From the NCBI GenBank assembly GCA_947311845.1, contig CAMZMU010000020.1, positions 38,176,876 to 38,240,875 of the forward strand: 64,000 nt of DNA. Reading direction: 5' to 3'. The position numbers were made by a program, and so were the translations under genes. Below are positions 1 to 11,982 of this stretch, piece by piece. This DNA is from Poa pratensis. Lineage: Eukaryota > Streptophyta > Magnoliopsida > Poales > Poaceae. The notes under the pieces are model-generated. The model saw only the letters and a program-made list of their open reading frames with translations. It made no database searches and had not been told where the DNA came from. The stretch's first letter is position 1. Each line of letters starts with the position of its first letter.

Positions 1-2076
1 CCATGGATTTGGTTCGATTTGGGCGACGCTCGCGCGTAGCTTTGCTTTCTTTTCTCGTCTGCTCTTCTTCTTTGACGGGGTGGGAGGGCGGCAGTGGGAA
101 ATGGATGGGTGGCGGGGGTTTTAAGGCGGGCGGGGCCGGAGGTGTGGACCGGATTCTGCCACTCGAAGGAGGGGACCGAGGAGGGAGGACAGGCACGCTC
201 TGTACTTCTAGCTAGCGACAGCTGGCTTCAGACAGGATCGTGACCGGTGGTTTGACAGAGACATGTTATTTAAACTTTCAACTCCAAATTTTGTGTTCAA
301 AAATCAAACTGCGCATATTTAGAAAATCCAGTAAATCAGGAATATTTCCCAGACCAATCTAGTAAACTATCAGCTCAAATTGAAGTATGCTTCGAGATAA
401 ACCTGTTACTTACGTTTCAAAAGTTTCGAGATAAACCCTCTCTGCACCGTTATGGTGTGAAGGTCAAAAGTTTCAGGATCTTGAAATCCCTCCAACCAAA
501 ACTTAATCCCTTTAGGAAAATCAAGAGGTTGATCTACTTTGAACCGAGGCAAAAGTGATTGTCCCTTGAGTTGCTTGTTACTCCTAAGTTTGTTAGGAAA
601 TTCTACATGTGCTAGGTCGCTGGGAAGTTTTCGATTTGTTGATATGTGCTCTGGACAAAATTGTGAAGGTTTAGAGAACAGCTTAACACTTACCACTAGT
701 GATTGAGCTCTTACTTCGTGGGGTTTTAGGGGGACGGTGCTGAAAAGAAAAACGTGAGCCTTCGTGGTGTACAGATATCCTTCGTGATCCCACAGTATCC
801 TCCCAAGGAAGCAACCATCTTTGTCTCCGTATGTCTTCGTTATTTCTATCCTAACTATTGTGATAACCTTCCTGTTTGAAGTATCTTATTGCATCATATA
901 GACTGTTTCAGTTATTTGTTAGGCTCACTCTATTTATCCATTTAGTATAAAATTTGTGAAAAGAAGAGTAAAATCGTAGAAATCTATTCAACCCTCTTCT
1001 AGGTTATAATATCTAATCCCTTTAGATGTTTAGATGTTATGCAAATAGGAAGAAGATAACCTCCAAATCGGATTTACGATTCTACACTAAATCACCATTA
1101 AATTCAGTTTAGTTTTGGTTCGGACAGACATGACCTCCAAATTTAAAACATCCATGGTTTTCTCATACAAACTCTTAATCAACAAAATAAGCACTCATTA
1201 GAAAGATTTCCGAGTACTTTCCAATGGGTGGGCGTCCATCTAATGGATCTTCATATACAAGGTATCATGAATGCAACAAGTCAGCGATTGTTTCAGTGAG
1301 TTTCCGAATTTGGCCTTTTAAATTATAAAGGTAGAAATATCATTGATTTCGACCCCATACCTATGCTGGACGTCCAACAACCTTTATAAACCATTGAAAG
1401 TCGTGGATTGTAAGTTTAGACCACATATACCTAAAACCAAAACTTCTGTTGAATTGATGTAATCATTCATCTAAAATCATATGTTTCTCTTTGTTTCGAT
1501 CATAGAATATTTTACTCGCACCACTTTGTATTGATATGGTGTTTGCTACGGAAAGTAAAGTGTGATCTATCGTTCCACTAAGAATTGGGAGATTGCATAA
1601 CTATCCATTGATGAATTTCGTGCGCAAACGTGCAGTATTGCAAATATCCATAGGGCTGAAAATATGTTTCATTGGAGCGTTTGTTGGCATCTCATGAGGT
1701 ATCATCATCGTGCTCATTGAGAAGATCGGGTCACCCCTTATCAGGAGGCCTCCGACCGGAGCGTTGCGGTCGGGCCAAAACGGTGTCCGTGTGTGGCGGA
1801 GCATGGACATCGGGGAGGCTGTCCCGAAACCTTCCGATGTTGTCTGGACTGCCGTGAGTCCGAGGCAAGCCACTGCTAGGCATGGCGGCTGGATCTCAAG
1901 ATGGTGATTGTCTTCCCAAGGGTGGTGATATTATGGGACGTCCCCTCCAACTCTGGATCGGGTTCGATCCAGCTCATAGGTGCTATGCATGTCTTATATT
2001 TCAGAGGTTCAAGTCGTTCCTGTCATCAGCAGGTGCTACGCCCCAACCTCTCAAGGGGAGGCATCAAGCCATGCTT
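1..2076. other. No recognised gene; mixed intergenic DNA
   Basis: I find no conserved protein, RNA gene or element boundary here. The first 240 bases are GC-rich with short open frames that match nothing I know. A 96-codon minus-strand open frame at 406-696 has ordinary composition but I do not recognise it. It could be a gene fragment or chance. Another minus-strand frame at 1601-1873 is equally unrecognised. The stretch from about 1640 to 2076 is coding-like in composition and may belong to an older retroposon that continues beyond the foldback element at 2077-2490. Confidence 0.4.
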
Positions 2077-2490
2077 ACAAATATAGCCCCACTGTCCAAT
2101 GCAATTGTCAAAACTAGCCCCATCCGAATTTTATTGTCAAAAATAGCCCTGGCGGGAAGTGCAAAAAGCGACACGTGTCCTCCCGCCAAACTAGATGGCG
2201 GAAGGCCACTTCCCGCCAATAGAGGTGGCAGAAAGACACGTGTCGAGTTTTGGTTCGGCGCAAAGTGGCGCAATGTCTGCTACTCGCAACAGCACAGAGT
2301 GACTTTCCGCCATCTCAGGTGGCGGAAAGTGGCCTTCCGCCAACTGGTACGGCGAGAAGTAACTTTTTGCTTTCTGAATTGGTTGTAAGACACGTGTCGC
2401 TTTTTGCACTTCCCGCCAGGACCATTTTTGACAATAAAATTCGGAGGGGGCTACTTTTGACAATTCCATTGAGCAGGGGGCTATATTTGT
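2077..2490. mobile_element. Foldback/MITE-like element, 414 bp, with long inverted repeats
   Basis: The left arm (from ACAAATATAGCCCC) and the right arm (ending GGGGGCTATATTTGT) are inverted copies for roughly 100 bases. Both arms include the block GTGCAAAAAGCGACACGTGT or its complement. The palindrome GACACGTGTC (a CACGTG core) occurs three times, and the middle is built of repeated short palindromes of the TTCCGCC...GGCGGAA type. No transposase frame is present. A clean target duplication is not visible, so the superfamily is uncertain; Mutator-like is possible because of the long arms. Confidence 0.75.
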
Positions 2491-3098
2491 AAAAAAATCC
2501 GGCGGTGCTACACACGTTGACTCTGGCGGAGGTGCCAAATCATGCATGTTGTTGCTAGATTGAAAGTGGTGTGATGATGACAGGAGGCAAGACGGTATGG
2601 GATGTTTGAGTCTTCCGGTATCTCCTCCAACTATATCCATCTAGCGAGGTGTCTATAGTCGGACAAGTGATGATGATAGAGGCGGCTTCAGCGATGAGCA
2701 TGGACACTCTGGTGGAAACACAAGACCTCTGCAGGCAATGTCGGCACGCGCATGCGTCGTGCCCGTGTTGAAGGTGTTGTCTTGAAGCTCTACTTCTGGG
2801 ATGAAAATCTCGAGATCGACCGATATGGTTGGACTCGTCATAATCGGCACATGTGCGGCGGTTCGGCGGTTCTTCTTGAAGACTTAGCCTAGGAATTGTG
2901 TACTTTCATTTCTTTCAGTATTTTACCATGTGATTAGTGGTTGTTCTGGTGTACGTAGCTACTGTCACAAGGCATACTACTTCGAATTTTGTTTTCCGGG
3001 TTGATTTTATTCCGTTGCTTTTTTTTAAACAGCTTAACTCTACCAGCACTCATGCCTTGCATATGTTACTCTTTCCGAATACTTCAGCGTACATCGAC
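2491..3098 (+). other. Region upstream of LINE ORF1 (possible 5' UTR or older flank)
   Basis: No conserved frame is seen. The final part (about 2900-3030) is T-rich and looks like the 3' end of another retroposon or the 5' UTR of the LINE. I could not find a copy of the sequence that follows the LINE tail (ATGCAAGGCAATAC, after 9596) in this stretch, so the LINE 5' boundary is unresolved. Confidence 0.35.
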
Positions 3099-5375
3099 AT
3101 GGTCGGTGTCGAAGCGGCGAGCGCGTCCCCGATTCCCGTCGTCAAAACCCTAGCCGCCGGAGGCATGAGTGGTCCTTCGCTTTTTTTTAAACATCCGCCG
3201 GAGGCATCGCCATCTGTGCGCTCCTTCGCCGAGGTGGTCGCCTCGCGGGGAGGCATGAGTGCTGGTGGTGGAGCGTCGGCGGGGGAGGCAGGGGCTGGAG
3301 GCCAGCATGCTGGAGGACAGGGGAGGGGTCAGCCACTCCCTGTGACACGACCGCCCATGTTGTTTGGCCGGAACGCCGGGCCTGGTTCAGGCCGTGCGGT
3401 GGGCATGGCCATGACGTGGGTGGGCACTACGCCGCGAGCTGCCACTGCACCGACGATCGTGCCTTCGAGCTCGACCACGGTGCCGTTCACGGCCGCGACT
3501 GCCAAGTCCAAGAACAACAGAAACAAGGCGAAGAAGAAAGCGGCTCCGGCGGTCGGGGCGGCGGCGCCGGCAGGGTCGGGCGTCGGGGCTATGGCGCCGG
3601 CTGTCGGTGCATCTGTTGGAGTCCTGGGGGCTACTGTGAACGTGGGGAACGCTGTACCCCAGGTCACACCGGCTCCGGCGGCACCGGCTCCGGCGGCCCC
3701 GAAAGCTAAGCGCAAGAGATGCGGACACTGCAATGCCACTGCTCACGTCACCAAGGAGTGCCCTGTCGATCGTCACTGCTACATATGCGGCATGGTCATC
3801 CACCCGACGGCGAGATGCCCAACCTTGCGGTTGCCAAAACCATATGCAGGGATGGGAGGTATCGGAAGCGAAGACACTATGTTCAGCCACCTCCCTGACG
3901 GTATATTCAAGCCGCAGCTTGCTAAGAGTCAGACACCGGTGGGCACTGTAACGGTGACCGGCGGCCCAGTGTCGGCGGAGACCATACAGGCAATGTTGGC
4001 GCGAATCTGCCCGGCCAAGGCCGGTTGGTGCTGGGAGGCTATCGAGCACAAGGATGATGTCTTCTTAGTTAACTTCCCGTCGATGACTGATTTGGAGAGG
4101 CTAGATGGTTTCGAGCTGGGTGTGCCAAAGCAGGAGGCCATGATAACTCTGGGAGTGTGGAGAGAGGAAGAAGTTATGTCCACGTCTGAGCTGACACCTG
4201 TGTGGGTACATGTGATGGGTGTCCCATCGTCGATACGCCACTTTGTGGGCATTTGGGCGGTGGGTACTCTGATTGGCAAGACCTGGATGTCGATCTGTTG
4301 GCCCTTAGGCGCCAAAACGTGGTCAGAATTCAAGTGGCAATACGACGACATGATCTCTTTGAGACTAGGGATGTTCAGACCGATGCATTTGTGATCCTTA
4401 AGGGGTACACCTTCAAGTTTCGGAAGGAAGGACCGGATTACGTTCCCGAACCTGACTTTGTACCATATCTCTGGAGGCGACATGAGAAGGAGGATGACGG
4501 GAAGGGTGTCGAAGAGAAAGATGTTGATGAGCCCATGCTGCAGGGCCCTACTGAGTCTACCGATGGTGATACTACGATGACGCAGGCAGATACGTCCGGA
4601 CCGGGAGGAACCTCCCTTGGACTCGGTGTTTCTGTCGACTTGCTCCGTGGGTTGGCGGTGACGCCGCTTAACCCAAACCCGCAGACTCCCCGCGGGAAGG
4701 AGATCCTCGCGCAGCTGTCACCATTGGGGCTGGCGCCCTCTACTTCACTGTACACAAGGGAGGGCACGGCGCCGGAGACAGAAATTGCTGCTGCAGCTGC
4801 CGGCCTACAGCCTGACGTCCTTGCGAGGCCGTATGCACCTTCTGGGACGGCGGCAGGGTGCTCCTCACCGCACCATGCGATGGTGGCCAAGCCCACGAGC
4901 ACAGCTTCTTCCAAGTTGCAGCCTGCTGTAATCGCGAGGCCGACTGAGCCTACTGGGCCGGCGCCACCTCTCTGCGTGCTGCCCGTTGAGGTCGGGGTGC
5001 AGTGGGCTGGGCGCAAAGGCCAGGAAGGGGCGACGGCGGGCGACAGGTCGCCCGGTGCGACCGCGCTGGAGGACGGCCCAATGGCGTCTCTTGGCGAGCT
5101 GGGCAACGTGGCCACTGGGCCGATGCTGGAAATGGTCCAGAGGGCGGACCAGGAGCAGGAGGAGGTCGAGGCTGCACACATGCCTCGAGCGTTGCCATCG
5201 GGGGTGGACTCTACTACACCATTGTCCACTTCGATGTCCGACGCCTTTGAGGAGGAGCGCGCGATACAGCACAGACGTGGATGGGAGCACCGCCACGGAC
5301 GAGGACTCAATGGTGAAAGCCATGAGACGTAAGGCCGAACAGAACCTCGACACTACTGGTACGGTTAAAAATTGA
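3099..5375 (+). pseudogene. LINE ORF1 (Gag-like RNA-binding protein), frameshifted
   Basis: The start is taken at ATG 3099, the first good ATG in frame; the upstream extension uses only a GTG. The N-terminal third is low-complexity Ala/Gly/Pro. At about 3715-3830 lie zinc-knuckle motifs (CGHCNATAHVTKEC, then CYICGMVIHPTARC), preceded by a basic KAKRKR stretch. A DUF4283-like region follows (GWCWEAIEHKDDVFLVNFPS). The frame changes once near 4250-4390 and again near 5270, and ends at TGA 5373-5375. LINE ORF1 proteins bind element RNA and chaperone it. Codon composition is GC-rich, unlike the AT-richer ORF2. Confidence 0.85.
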
Positions 5376-5768
5376 AAGTCTTTCCTTACATTTTCAGATT
5401 CTAGCATTTCCGCTAAGTTGAATAGTGTAGGAGTTTCTTTGGGTAATAGTAGTGGTACGGTTGCGGTCTCGACTAATGCCTTGAGACATTTGGAATACGA
5501 CCGGTTAACGGTTACTCCAAAAAGATCGGCAAAGTCGCTTACTCCCCAGGAGGATGAGGAAGAGCTAAATGACACAATTGATGTCCAGCTTCTTTCACAC
5601 CTTGTGGGTGATGTATCTGAGGGGGGTTTAGATGAGGCGATGCTTAGTTCATTATATGATCTCAAAGCATCCGACCGGAAATCTAAATCAGACTCAAATA
5701 AGAAAAATAAAAACAAAACGCCACGGAAAAAGGCGAAGGTTTCCACATCTCCAATTGTTTCCCAATGA
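5376..5768 (+). pseudogene. LINE ORF1 C-terminal extension or linker frame
   Basis: The frame used at the end of ORF1 continues open after the TGA at 5373-5375 to a second TGA at 5766-5768. The product is acidic in the middle (PQEDEEELNDTIDVQLLSHL) and strongly basic at the end (SNKKNKNKTPRKKAKV), like the C-terminus of a nucleic-acid-binding Gag. It has no good ATG of its own, so it is best read as the tail of ORF1 cut off by a nonsense codon. Its stop codon overlaps the start of ORF2 as ATGA (5765-5768), an arrangement that would suit termination-reinitiation. Confidence 0.65.
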
Positions 5769-8700
5769 ATGGCATGTTCGCGAATAGCAGAGGTTTTCGT
5801 GACTTGGCTAAACACGTACGTATTGCTGATTCTATTCGGGATCATTGTTTGGATTTTGTGGGCATCTCCGAAACTGGGAAACGGGATTTCTCCGGGAGTT
5901 TACTTAACCGACTATCAGGCGGTGTAGATTTCACCTGGAGGTCCCGTCCACCACGTGGTAGATCTGGGGGCATTTTACTAGGCGTCAGAAAAGACACCAT
6001 GGATGTATTGGCTAGTTCGGATGGGGACTTTCATATAAAGTGCCATATCCGCAACAAAGCCGATAATTTCACATGGAGTCTTGTCGTCGTGTATGGTGCG
6101 GCCCAGGAGGAGCACAAAGCTGCTTTTCTCCGTGAATTAGTTAACTTGGCAAAGGATAATCCATACCCTATGATTATAGGTGGCGATTTTAATTTGCTAA
6201 GATTTCCACATGAGAAAAGCAGAGGTAGGTTTGATAACCGTTGGCCTCTCTTATTCAACGCTGTGATTGACAGCCTTGCATTGCGAGAGGTCTCGATGGT
6301 AGGGAGGCAGTTCACTTGGGCTAATAGCCTCCCTGAGCCAACGTACGAAAAGTTGGACCGTGTTTTGATGGATTCTAATTGGGAAGTTAAATTCCCAATG
6401 GTCTCCGTACGGGCCCTCGAACGTATCGAAGCTCTGTCAGATCATGCCCCCATATTGTTAACCACGGGTACACCCAGACCATCGTGTAAACGTCCATTCA
6501 AATTTGAATTGGGATGGCTACATAGGGAAGGGTTCCTTGATATGGTTAAGATGGTATGGGGGAGGCCGGTCCCTGGTAATGACCCAATCACAAGGTGGAA
6601 TAACAAAATTCGCGCTTTGCGAAAACACCTAGCTGGTTGGGCGAGACACATGGTGGGCCAATTAAAACAGGAAAAGCTTCGATTATCATCAGTTATTGAT
6701 GACCTTGAGGCTTTTGCTGAAATTAGGCCGCTGTCCACGCACGAGATTGAGTTGAAAAACCAATCCAACGCGAAGATGGCGTCTATTCTTCGTGAAGAAG
6801 AGCTGAAATGGTATCAACGATCAAAAGCTCAGTTTATTTTGGAGGGAGATGCGAATACGAGATACTTTCATAGTCTGGCAAATGGTAGACACAGAAAGAA
6901 ACTCATCCACTCCCTAAACCAAGATGACGGTATGATCGAAGGACATGAGCAACTTAAAACATATATCACGAAGTATTATAAAAATTTGTTTGGCAAGCCC
7001 GACGCAGATAATTTCTCGTTGGACGAAGCCAGAACAGATGACATTCACAAGTTTCCGATCAGGAAAACGCCCATCTTACTGCTCCCTTCTCTTTGGAGGA
7101 AGTAAAGAAGGCGGTTTTCCAAATGGAACACAACAAAGCCCCAGGGCCGGATGGTTTCCCTGCTGAATTTTATCAGTCATTTTGGGAATTAATCCAACCG
7201 GAACTGATAGAGATGTTCCACGCTTTGCATGCTGGACAACTCGACCTTTTTCGCCTTAATTTCGGTGAGATTATTTTGTTGCCAAAGGTTAATGAAGCAG
7301 AAAGGATCCAACAATTTAGGCCTATCTGTCTTCTTAACGTTAGCTTCAAGATATTCACTAAAACCGCGACTATTAGGTTGAACTCGGTGGCGGATCATGT
7401 TGTGCGACCGACTCAGACAGCCTTCATGCAAGGTCGCAACATTCTTGATGAGTTGTGATTTTACATGAAACTGTGCATGAGTTACATCGGAAAAAACTGA
7501 ATGGGGTCATACTAAAGATTGACTTCGAAAAGGCTTACGATAAAGTAAAATGGTCTTTCCTTCAACAAACACTCAGAATGAAAGGTTTTTCTGATGAGTG
7601 GCGTTCTATGATTGATAGCTTTGTTTCCGGCGGAAGTGTCCATCAAAGTCAATGACGACATTGGTAGATACTTCCAAACGAAAAAAGGACTACGTCAAGG
7701 CGACCCATTATCACCTATACTATTTAACATAGTAGCTGATATGCTAGCCATAATCATTGAACGCGCAAAGTTGGATGGGCAAATTGAGGGGGTAGTACCG
7801 CATCTAGTGGATGGCGGGCTATCCATTCTTCAATACGCAGACGATACAATTCTCTTTATGGAACATGACATGGAGAAAGCGAAGAATCTGAAATTAATTC
7901 TTTCAGCGTTCGAGCAACTATCTGGTCTAAAAATTAACTTCCATAAAAGCGAATTGTTTTGTTTCGGTGACGCCCAAGCGGAGGCCAACCAATATGCTGA
8001 GTTATTTGGCTGTGAGGTTGGTGAGTTTCCAATAAGCTATCTAGGCATCCCAATTCATTTTAAGAGGCTTACGATTGCACAATGGAAACACGTTGAGGAA
8101 AGAATACAAAAAAGGTTGAGTAGTTGGAAAGGAAAACTACTATCCCTGGGTGGAAGATTGGTACTCATAAATTCGGTCCTAACCAACATGGTTTGTATAT
8201 GATATCCTTCTTCCAATTACCAAAGGGAGTCCTACATCGATTGGATTACTTTCGATCTAGATTCTTTTGGCAAGGGGACAACGAAAAAAAGAGATACCGA
8301 CTGGCAAAATGGGATGCAGTGTGCCGCCCCAAAGATTTTGGGGGACTAGGGATTCATGACCTTGAGGTTAAGAATCGTGCCCTTATTGGAAAATGGCTGT
8401 TTAAGCTACTTACTGAAGAAGGTGTCTGGCAAACTCTACTCAGGAGAAAGTATGTTGGTTCAAAGGCGATATCTCAGGTTTCATGGAAACCCGGGGATTC
8501 TCACTTTTGGGCAGGTCTAATGGGGACGAAGAAATTCTTCCTCCCATATGGCTCTTTCTCCATCAAAGATGGTTCGGAGATAAGATTCTGGGAGGATAAG
8601 TGGCTTGGTACTACTACACTCCGTGAACAATATCCAGCCTTATATAATATTGTCCTTGGACGTCACAAAAGCGATACTATTGCTACAGTTTTGGAGGTTT

Positions 8701-9419
8701 ACCCACCAAATGTGACGTTCCGAAGAGATCTCGTTGGTCCTAGGTTAGCGGCGTGGCATGAATTGCTACACCGACTAGCCAACGTCAATTTGACGCAAGG
8801 GACCGATGTGTTTCGATGGAGTTTACACAAGAGCGGTAAATTCACAGTGGACAGTATGTATAATGCGTTAATCCAACCTGATGTGCCAGTAGATAATAAT
8901 AAGAAAATCTGGTCGATGAAGATACCACTAAAAAACAAGGTTTTCGCGTGGTACCTTCGTCGAGGGGTTATTCTTACTAAGGACAACCTTGCAAAACGCA
9001 ATTGGCATGGTAGTAAGAGGTGTGTCTTCTGTCACAAAGACGAGACTATCAACCACTTATTTTTCGAGTGTCAGTTCGCAGGTTCTATATGGTCAATCAT
9101 CCAGATAGGTTCTACTTTATATCCCCCAAGAAGCATTGCTCATATTTTTGGCAGTTGGCTGAATGGGGTTGATGTTAGGTTCAAACAACTTATTAGGGTG
9201 GCAGCGCTAGCCGTTATATGGTCGCTTTGGCTATGTAGAAATGACAAGGTTTTCACTGATAAAAATTGCTCTCCCATGCAGGTTATCTACAGGACTACAG
9301 CTACACTCCGTTCGTGGTCTCAGTTGCAACGTGTGGGGCATCGAGACCTGTTTATGGAGGTCTGTTCAAGACTGGAGGATACGGCGAGAGACTTTTTATC
9401 CCAACATGGGGCAGCATAA
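5765..9419 (+). pseudogene. LINE ORF2: endonuclease/reverse transcriptase, four frame changes
   Basis: This is the LINE replication enzyme. Residues 1-230 form the endonuclease/exonuclease/phosphatase domain (VGISETG, IIGGDFNLLR, FTWANSLPEPTYEKLDRVLM, SDHAPILL). The reverse transcriptase follows: APGPDGFPAEFYQSFW near 7140, FRPICLLNVSFKIF near 7320, LKIDFEKAYDKVKWSFL near 7520, GLRQGDPLSPILFN near 7690, and the catalytic LQYADDTILFM near 7840. The C-terminal zf-RVT region has CVFCHKDETINHLFFEC near 9025. The frame changes near 7080, 7450, 7640 and 8190. Every catalytic motif is still legible in one frame or another and nonsense changes are rare. The usual length (about 1,200 residues) is preserved. 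Confidence 0.93.
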
Positions 9420-9469
9420 TTTGCGGATCGGACCACCAGCACCTTAGGCGTGATTACAATTTCTCATTC

Positions 9470-9596
9470 TGATATGTAATCGCTACCATTTATTTTTCGG
9501 ACTACCGTACTTTGTCGGCTGTGTGCACCTTCGTTGTGCAGAGTCTGGGTGTAATGCTTAAATCTTTTAAGTAATAAAATTCCCTTTATCGAAAAA
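9470..9596 (+). terminator. LINE 3' UTR and poly(A) tail
   Basis: The 3' UTR after the ORF2 stop contains GTGCACCTTCGTTGTGCAGA, GGGTGTAATGCTTAAATC and TAATAAAATTCC, ending in TTTATCGAAAAA. The AATAAA is a plausible polyadenylation signal. The same ordered blocks recur at 19388-19517, which shows this is the conserved recognition tail of the family. Confidence 0.8.
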
Positions 9597-9744
9597 TATG
9601 CAAGGCAATACAAGGATCCCATATCACTCGAGGCATCTACACTACACAGGTCGGACAAGCTTGTTGTAAATTTGTGAGTTCATCATGTGCTAGGCGCAAC
9701 GAAATCTTCACTGATTAAATTTTTAGAAAATCCGGAAAGTGTTA

Positions 9745-10122
9745 TTTGCTCCCGAGCTCCAGTGCTCCCTCCATTAAAAAAATTCAAAAATTCTATTTTT
9801 GAGTTTCAAAAAATTATGAAAAAAATCATGGGTGTAACCAATGGTGTATCCCATAAATGTGGAAAATTTCAGTTTGAAATACTTTATATTATGGGCTAAA
9901 AAAAAATCTGGTAAACTTAGCGATTTGAAAACAGGCATATTTAGATCCATAATTTGTCATTTTTGTATAGATCAAAACACAAAGTATTTGAAGTTGAAAT
10001 TTTACACGTTCCTGGAATATACTATTGGCTACACCCAGAAATTTTTTCAGAATTTTTTGAATCTCATAAATATGATTTCCAATTTTTTTAAATTGGAGGG
10101 ATCATTGGTGCCGGGAGCAAAA
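9745..10122. mobile_element. TIR element, about 378 bp, non-autonomous
   Basis: The left end TTTGCTCCCGAGCTCCAGTG is matched in inverted form by the right end ATTGGTGCCGGGAGCAAA, and the similarity extends inward (CTCCCTCCATTAAAAAAATT against AATTTTTTTAAATTGGAGGG). The interior is AT-rich and has no coding frame. Flanks AAGTGTTA and AAGTCTGTA may be a decayed 8-9-bp target duplication, but this is weak. Superfamily not assigned. Confidence 0.7.
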
Positions 10123-10738
10123 GTCTGTACTGTAGAAATTCTCCCTGCAAAAAACTCAGAAACTTGGTTGTGGATTGGTTTAGCCTATATCACGTTCGGT
10201 CACGCTATCAGTCTGATCAGTTCTGATAGGGTGTGATGCTACAGTATTGAACAAGTACCAGAGTACCAGACTCCCGAGAGAGAGAGAGCAAAACTGATGG
10301 ATGATGGATGATGGCCGCGTTTGGTCTGGTCTTAGGGCTTCTCTAGTCGCCCCCCAAGAGCCCCAGGAGACCTAAATAGCGTCGTTTGGCTTATTTAGCG
10401 TCGTTTTTCTCCCAGTCGGCCCCATAGGGCCTAAAATAGCGCCGTTTTGGCCCCAAATAGCGCCGGCGCACCCATGGCAAACCTAGCCCGCTGGGTTCCG
10501 CCTGGGGGGCGACGGAAGGGAAAAGCGCGCGAAAACGCGGCGGGCCAGAGTTGTCAGCGACGTGGGTGAAATTGCGCGCGAAATCGAAGCGGCGTCTTCA
10601 TCTCCTCGGCTCCCGCGCCGGTCAAAAGCCTACCGGAATAATGGCGTGCGCTTCTGCGCCGGTTCAACGGTCGCCGACACGTCCAATCGCCTCCCACGCG
10701 GCGGAGTAATGGCGTGCCACCGTATCGGCTCCCCTGCG

Positions 10739-10746
10739 CTATATAA
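10739..10746 (+). promoter_or_regulatory. TATA box of the element-borne gene
   Basis: TATATAAT lies about 90 bases upstream of ATG 10833. It is followed by a CT-rich leader (CTCTCTCTCTCGCC), typical of a plant 5' UTR, at 10780-10830. Confidence 0.6.
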
Positions 10747-10832
10747 TCCCCCACCCCCACCGTGGCAGAGCACACTGCTCTCTCTCTCTCGCCGCTCTCT
10801 CTCGCCTTCTCCTCTCCCCGCAAATCAAAGCA

Positions 10833-11982
10833 ATGGCGGAGCGCTTTCCTGGCGACAACGCGGCGGCGAACGGCTTCGGCCGCCGCTTCCTCCACCCCGA
10901 GGAATCCCGCATGCTCTACGAGGCGGGATATTCCGCGCCGCCGGACATGCGCGTCCCCGGCGCGTGACGGCTGAGCCCGGGCGGCGTTCCCGTGTCGCCG
11001 CCACTGGAAGGCGCAGAACGCGTGGACGCCATCCAGGAGGTCCACGCCGGCCTCTCCGAAGAGCAGGCGGAGGACCCCCGCTGGGATCCGGCGAACCACG
11101 CATTCTGGACGCAGTTCTTCATCCAGCGGCGTGACCGGGAGATGGAGGATAAAGGGCGCAACGGCCCTGTGGAGGGGCGGAAGAACACCGGCGGCCGGCG
11201 TCAGTGGTGGGGTGCTCCAGGGCGTACGCTCACGTACGTGCTAGAGTACATCGCCGGCGGCAACAGGCCGCGGCTCACCATGCCGCCTCGCCCTCCGTCC
11301 TTCTCCAGGCGCATCGGCGGGTCCTGGCCGCCCCGGAGGATGGGCGCCACCTCCTACTCCTCTTCTTCGGGCGCGCGCTCGTCCTCGGGGGCGCGCTCCG
11401 CGCCCACGCTGGCGTTCGCCCGCGTCAAGCCCGAGACGGAGACGCCGCCAAGAAGGCCCAGCGGCAGAGTCTACCTCAACTCAGGCTGCCGCCTGCCTTC
11501 GCCGCCAAGGGGCAGCCTGCGCATCAACGAGCGCCGGGCCCCGTCACCACCCCGCGGCCATCTCCACCTCGTCAGGCCCAAGACGGAGCGCCACGCCAAG
11601 AAGAAGAAGGCGCCGATGAGGGAGTGGACGGCGCCGCCCGAGTACGTGTGGGCGACCATCAAGATGGAGGCGCCGGACAACTCGGAGGAGTTCCCCGGCG
11701 AGAAGCTCGCCATCGAGGCCTCCCTCAACAACATCCTCCCGGGGAACGACGATTTTGCCGAAGCCAGCTCGTCGTCACATTCCACCTCCCCCGCCGCCCC
11801 CGCCCTACTACATCCTTGACGAAAGCGACGAGGATGAGGACGAGGACGCGCCCGGGCTGAGCAGCAGGTGGCACGGCAACGACGACGGCGCAGGCCCCAG
11901 CCACGCCGCCCCGAGCGACTCCGACGGCGGCGACGGCGACTACACCCAGTTCTACCGCCAGCTGGGGATGGACGGCGTGTAG
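10833..11982 (+). pseudogene. Element-borne protein of unknown function, one stop and one frameshift
   Basis: From ATG 10833 the frame runs 44 codons to a TGA at 10965-10967, then continues in the same frame to about 11760, where it must shift to keep similarity-like composition to a stop at 11980-11982. The N-terminal part is acidic/aromatic (PRWDPANHAFWTQFF, QWWGAPGRTLTYVLEYI). The middle is a basic Ser/Pro/Arg region with repeats of the type RLPSPPRG and APSPPRG, plus a KKKKAP block. The C-terminus is acidic and ends TQFYRQLGMDG. It is neither a Harbinger transposase nor its Myb-like partner. I believe similar frames are common as hypothetical proteins in wheat-like genomes, but I cannot verify that here. 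The nonsense codon and frameshift make this copy defective unless they are sequence errors. Confidence 0.65.

Larger units (their letters stand above)
3099..9596 (+). mobile_element. LINE (non-LTR retrotransposon), nearly full length, frameshifted
   Basis: Two consecutive coding regions have the plant LINE layout. ORF1 carries CCHC-type zinc knuckles. ORF2 carries an apurinic-type endonuclease, a reverse transcriptase with a YADD box and a C-terminal zinc-finger (zf-RVT) region. The element ends in a characteristic tail, GTGTAATGCTTAAATCTTTT, then AATAAAATTCCCTTTATC and a short A run. There is no LTR. ORF1 and ORF2 contain several single-base frame changes but few nonsense codons, so the copy is recent or its sequence has small indel errors. 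A 130-bp truncated relative with the same tail lies at 19388-19517. Confidence 0.93.

Noticed and set aside
3387..4049. 220-codon minus-strand open frame opposite LINE ORF1
   Set aside because: It is antisense to a zinc-knuckle protein in very GC-rich DNA, where all frames tend to stay open. Composition is Arg/Ser-rich without motifs.
4865..5845. 326-codon minus-strand open frame
   Set aside because: It lies opposite LINE ORF1 and the ORF1/ORF2 junction. No conserved motif; shadow of the sense frames.
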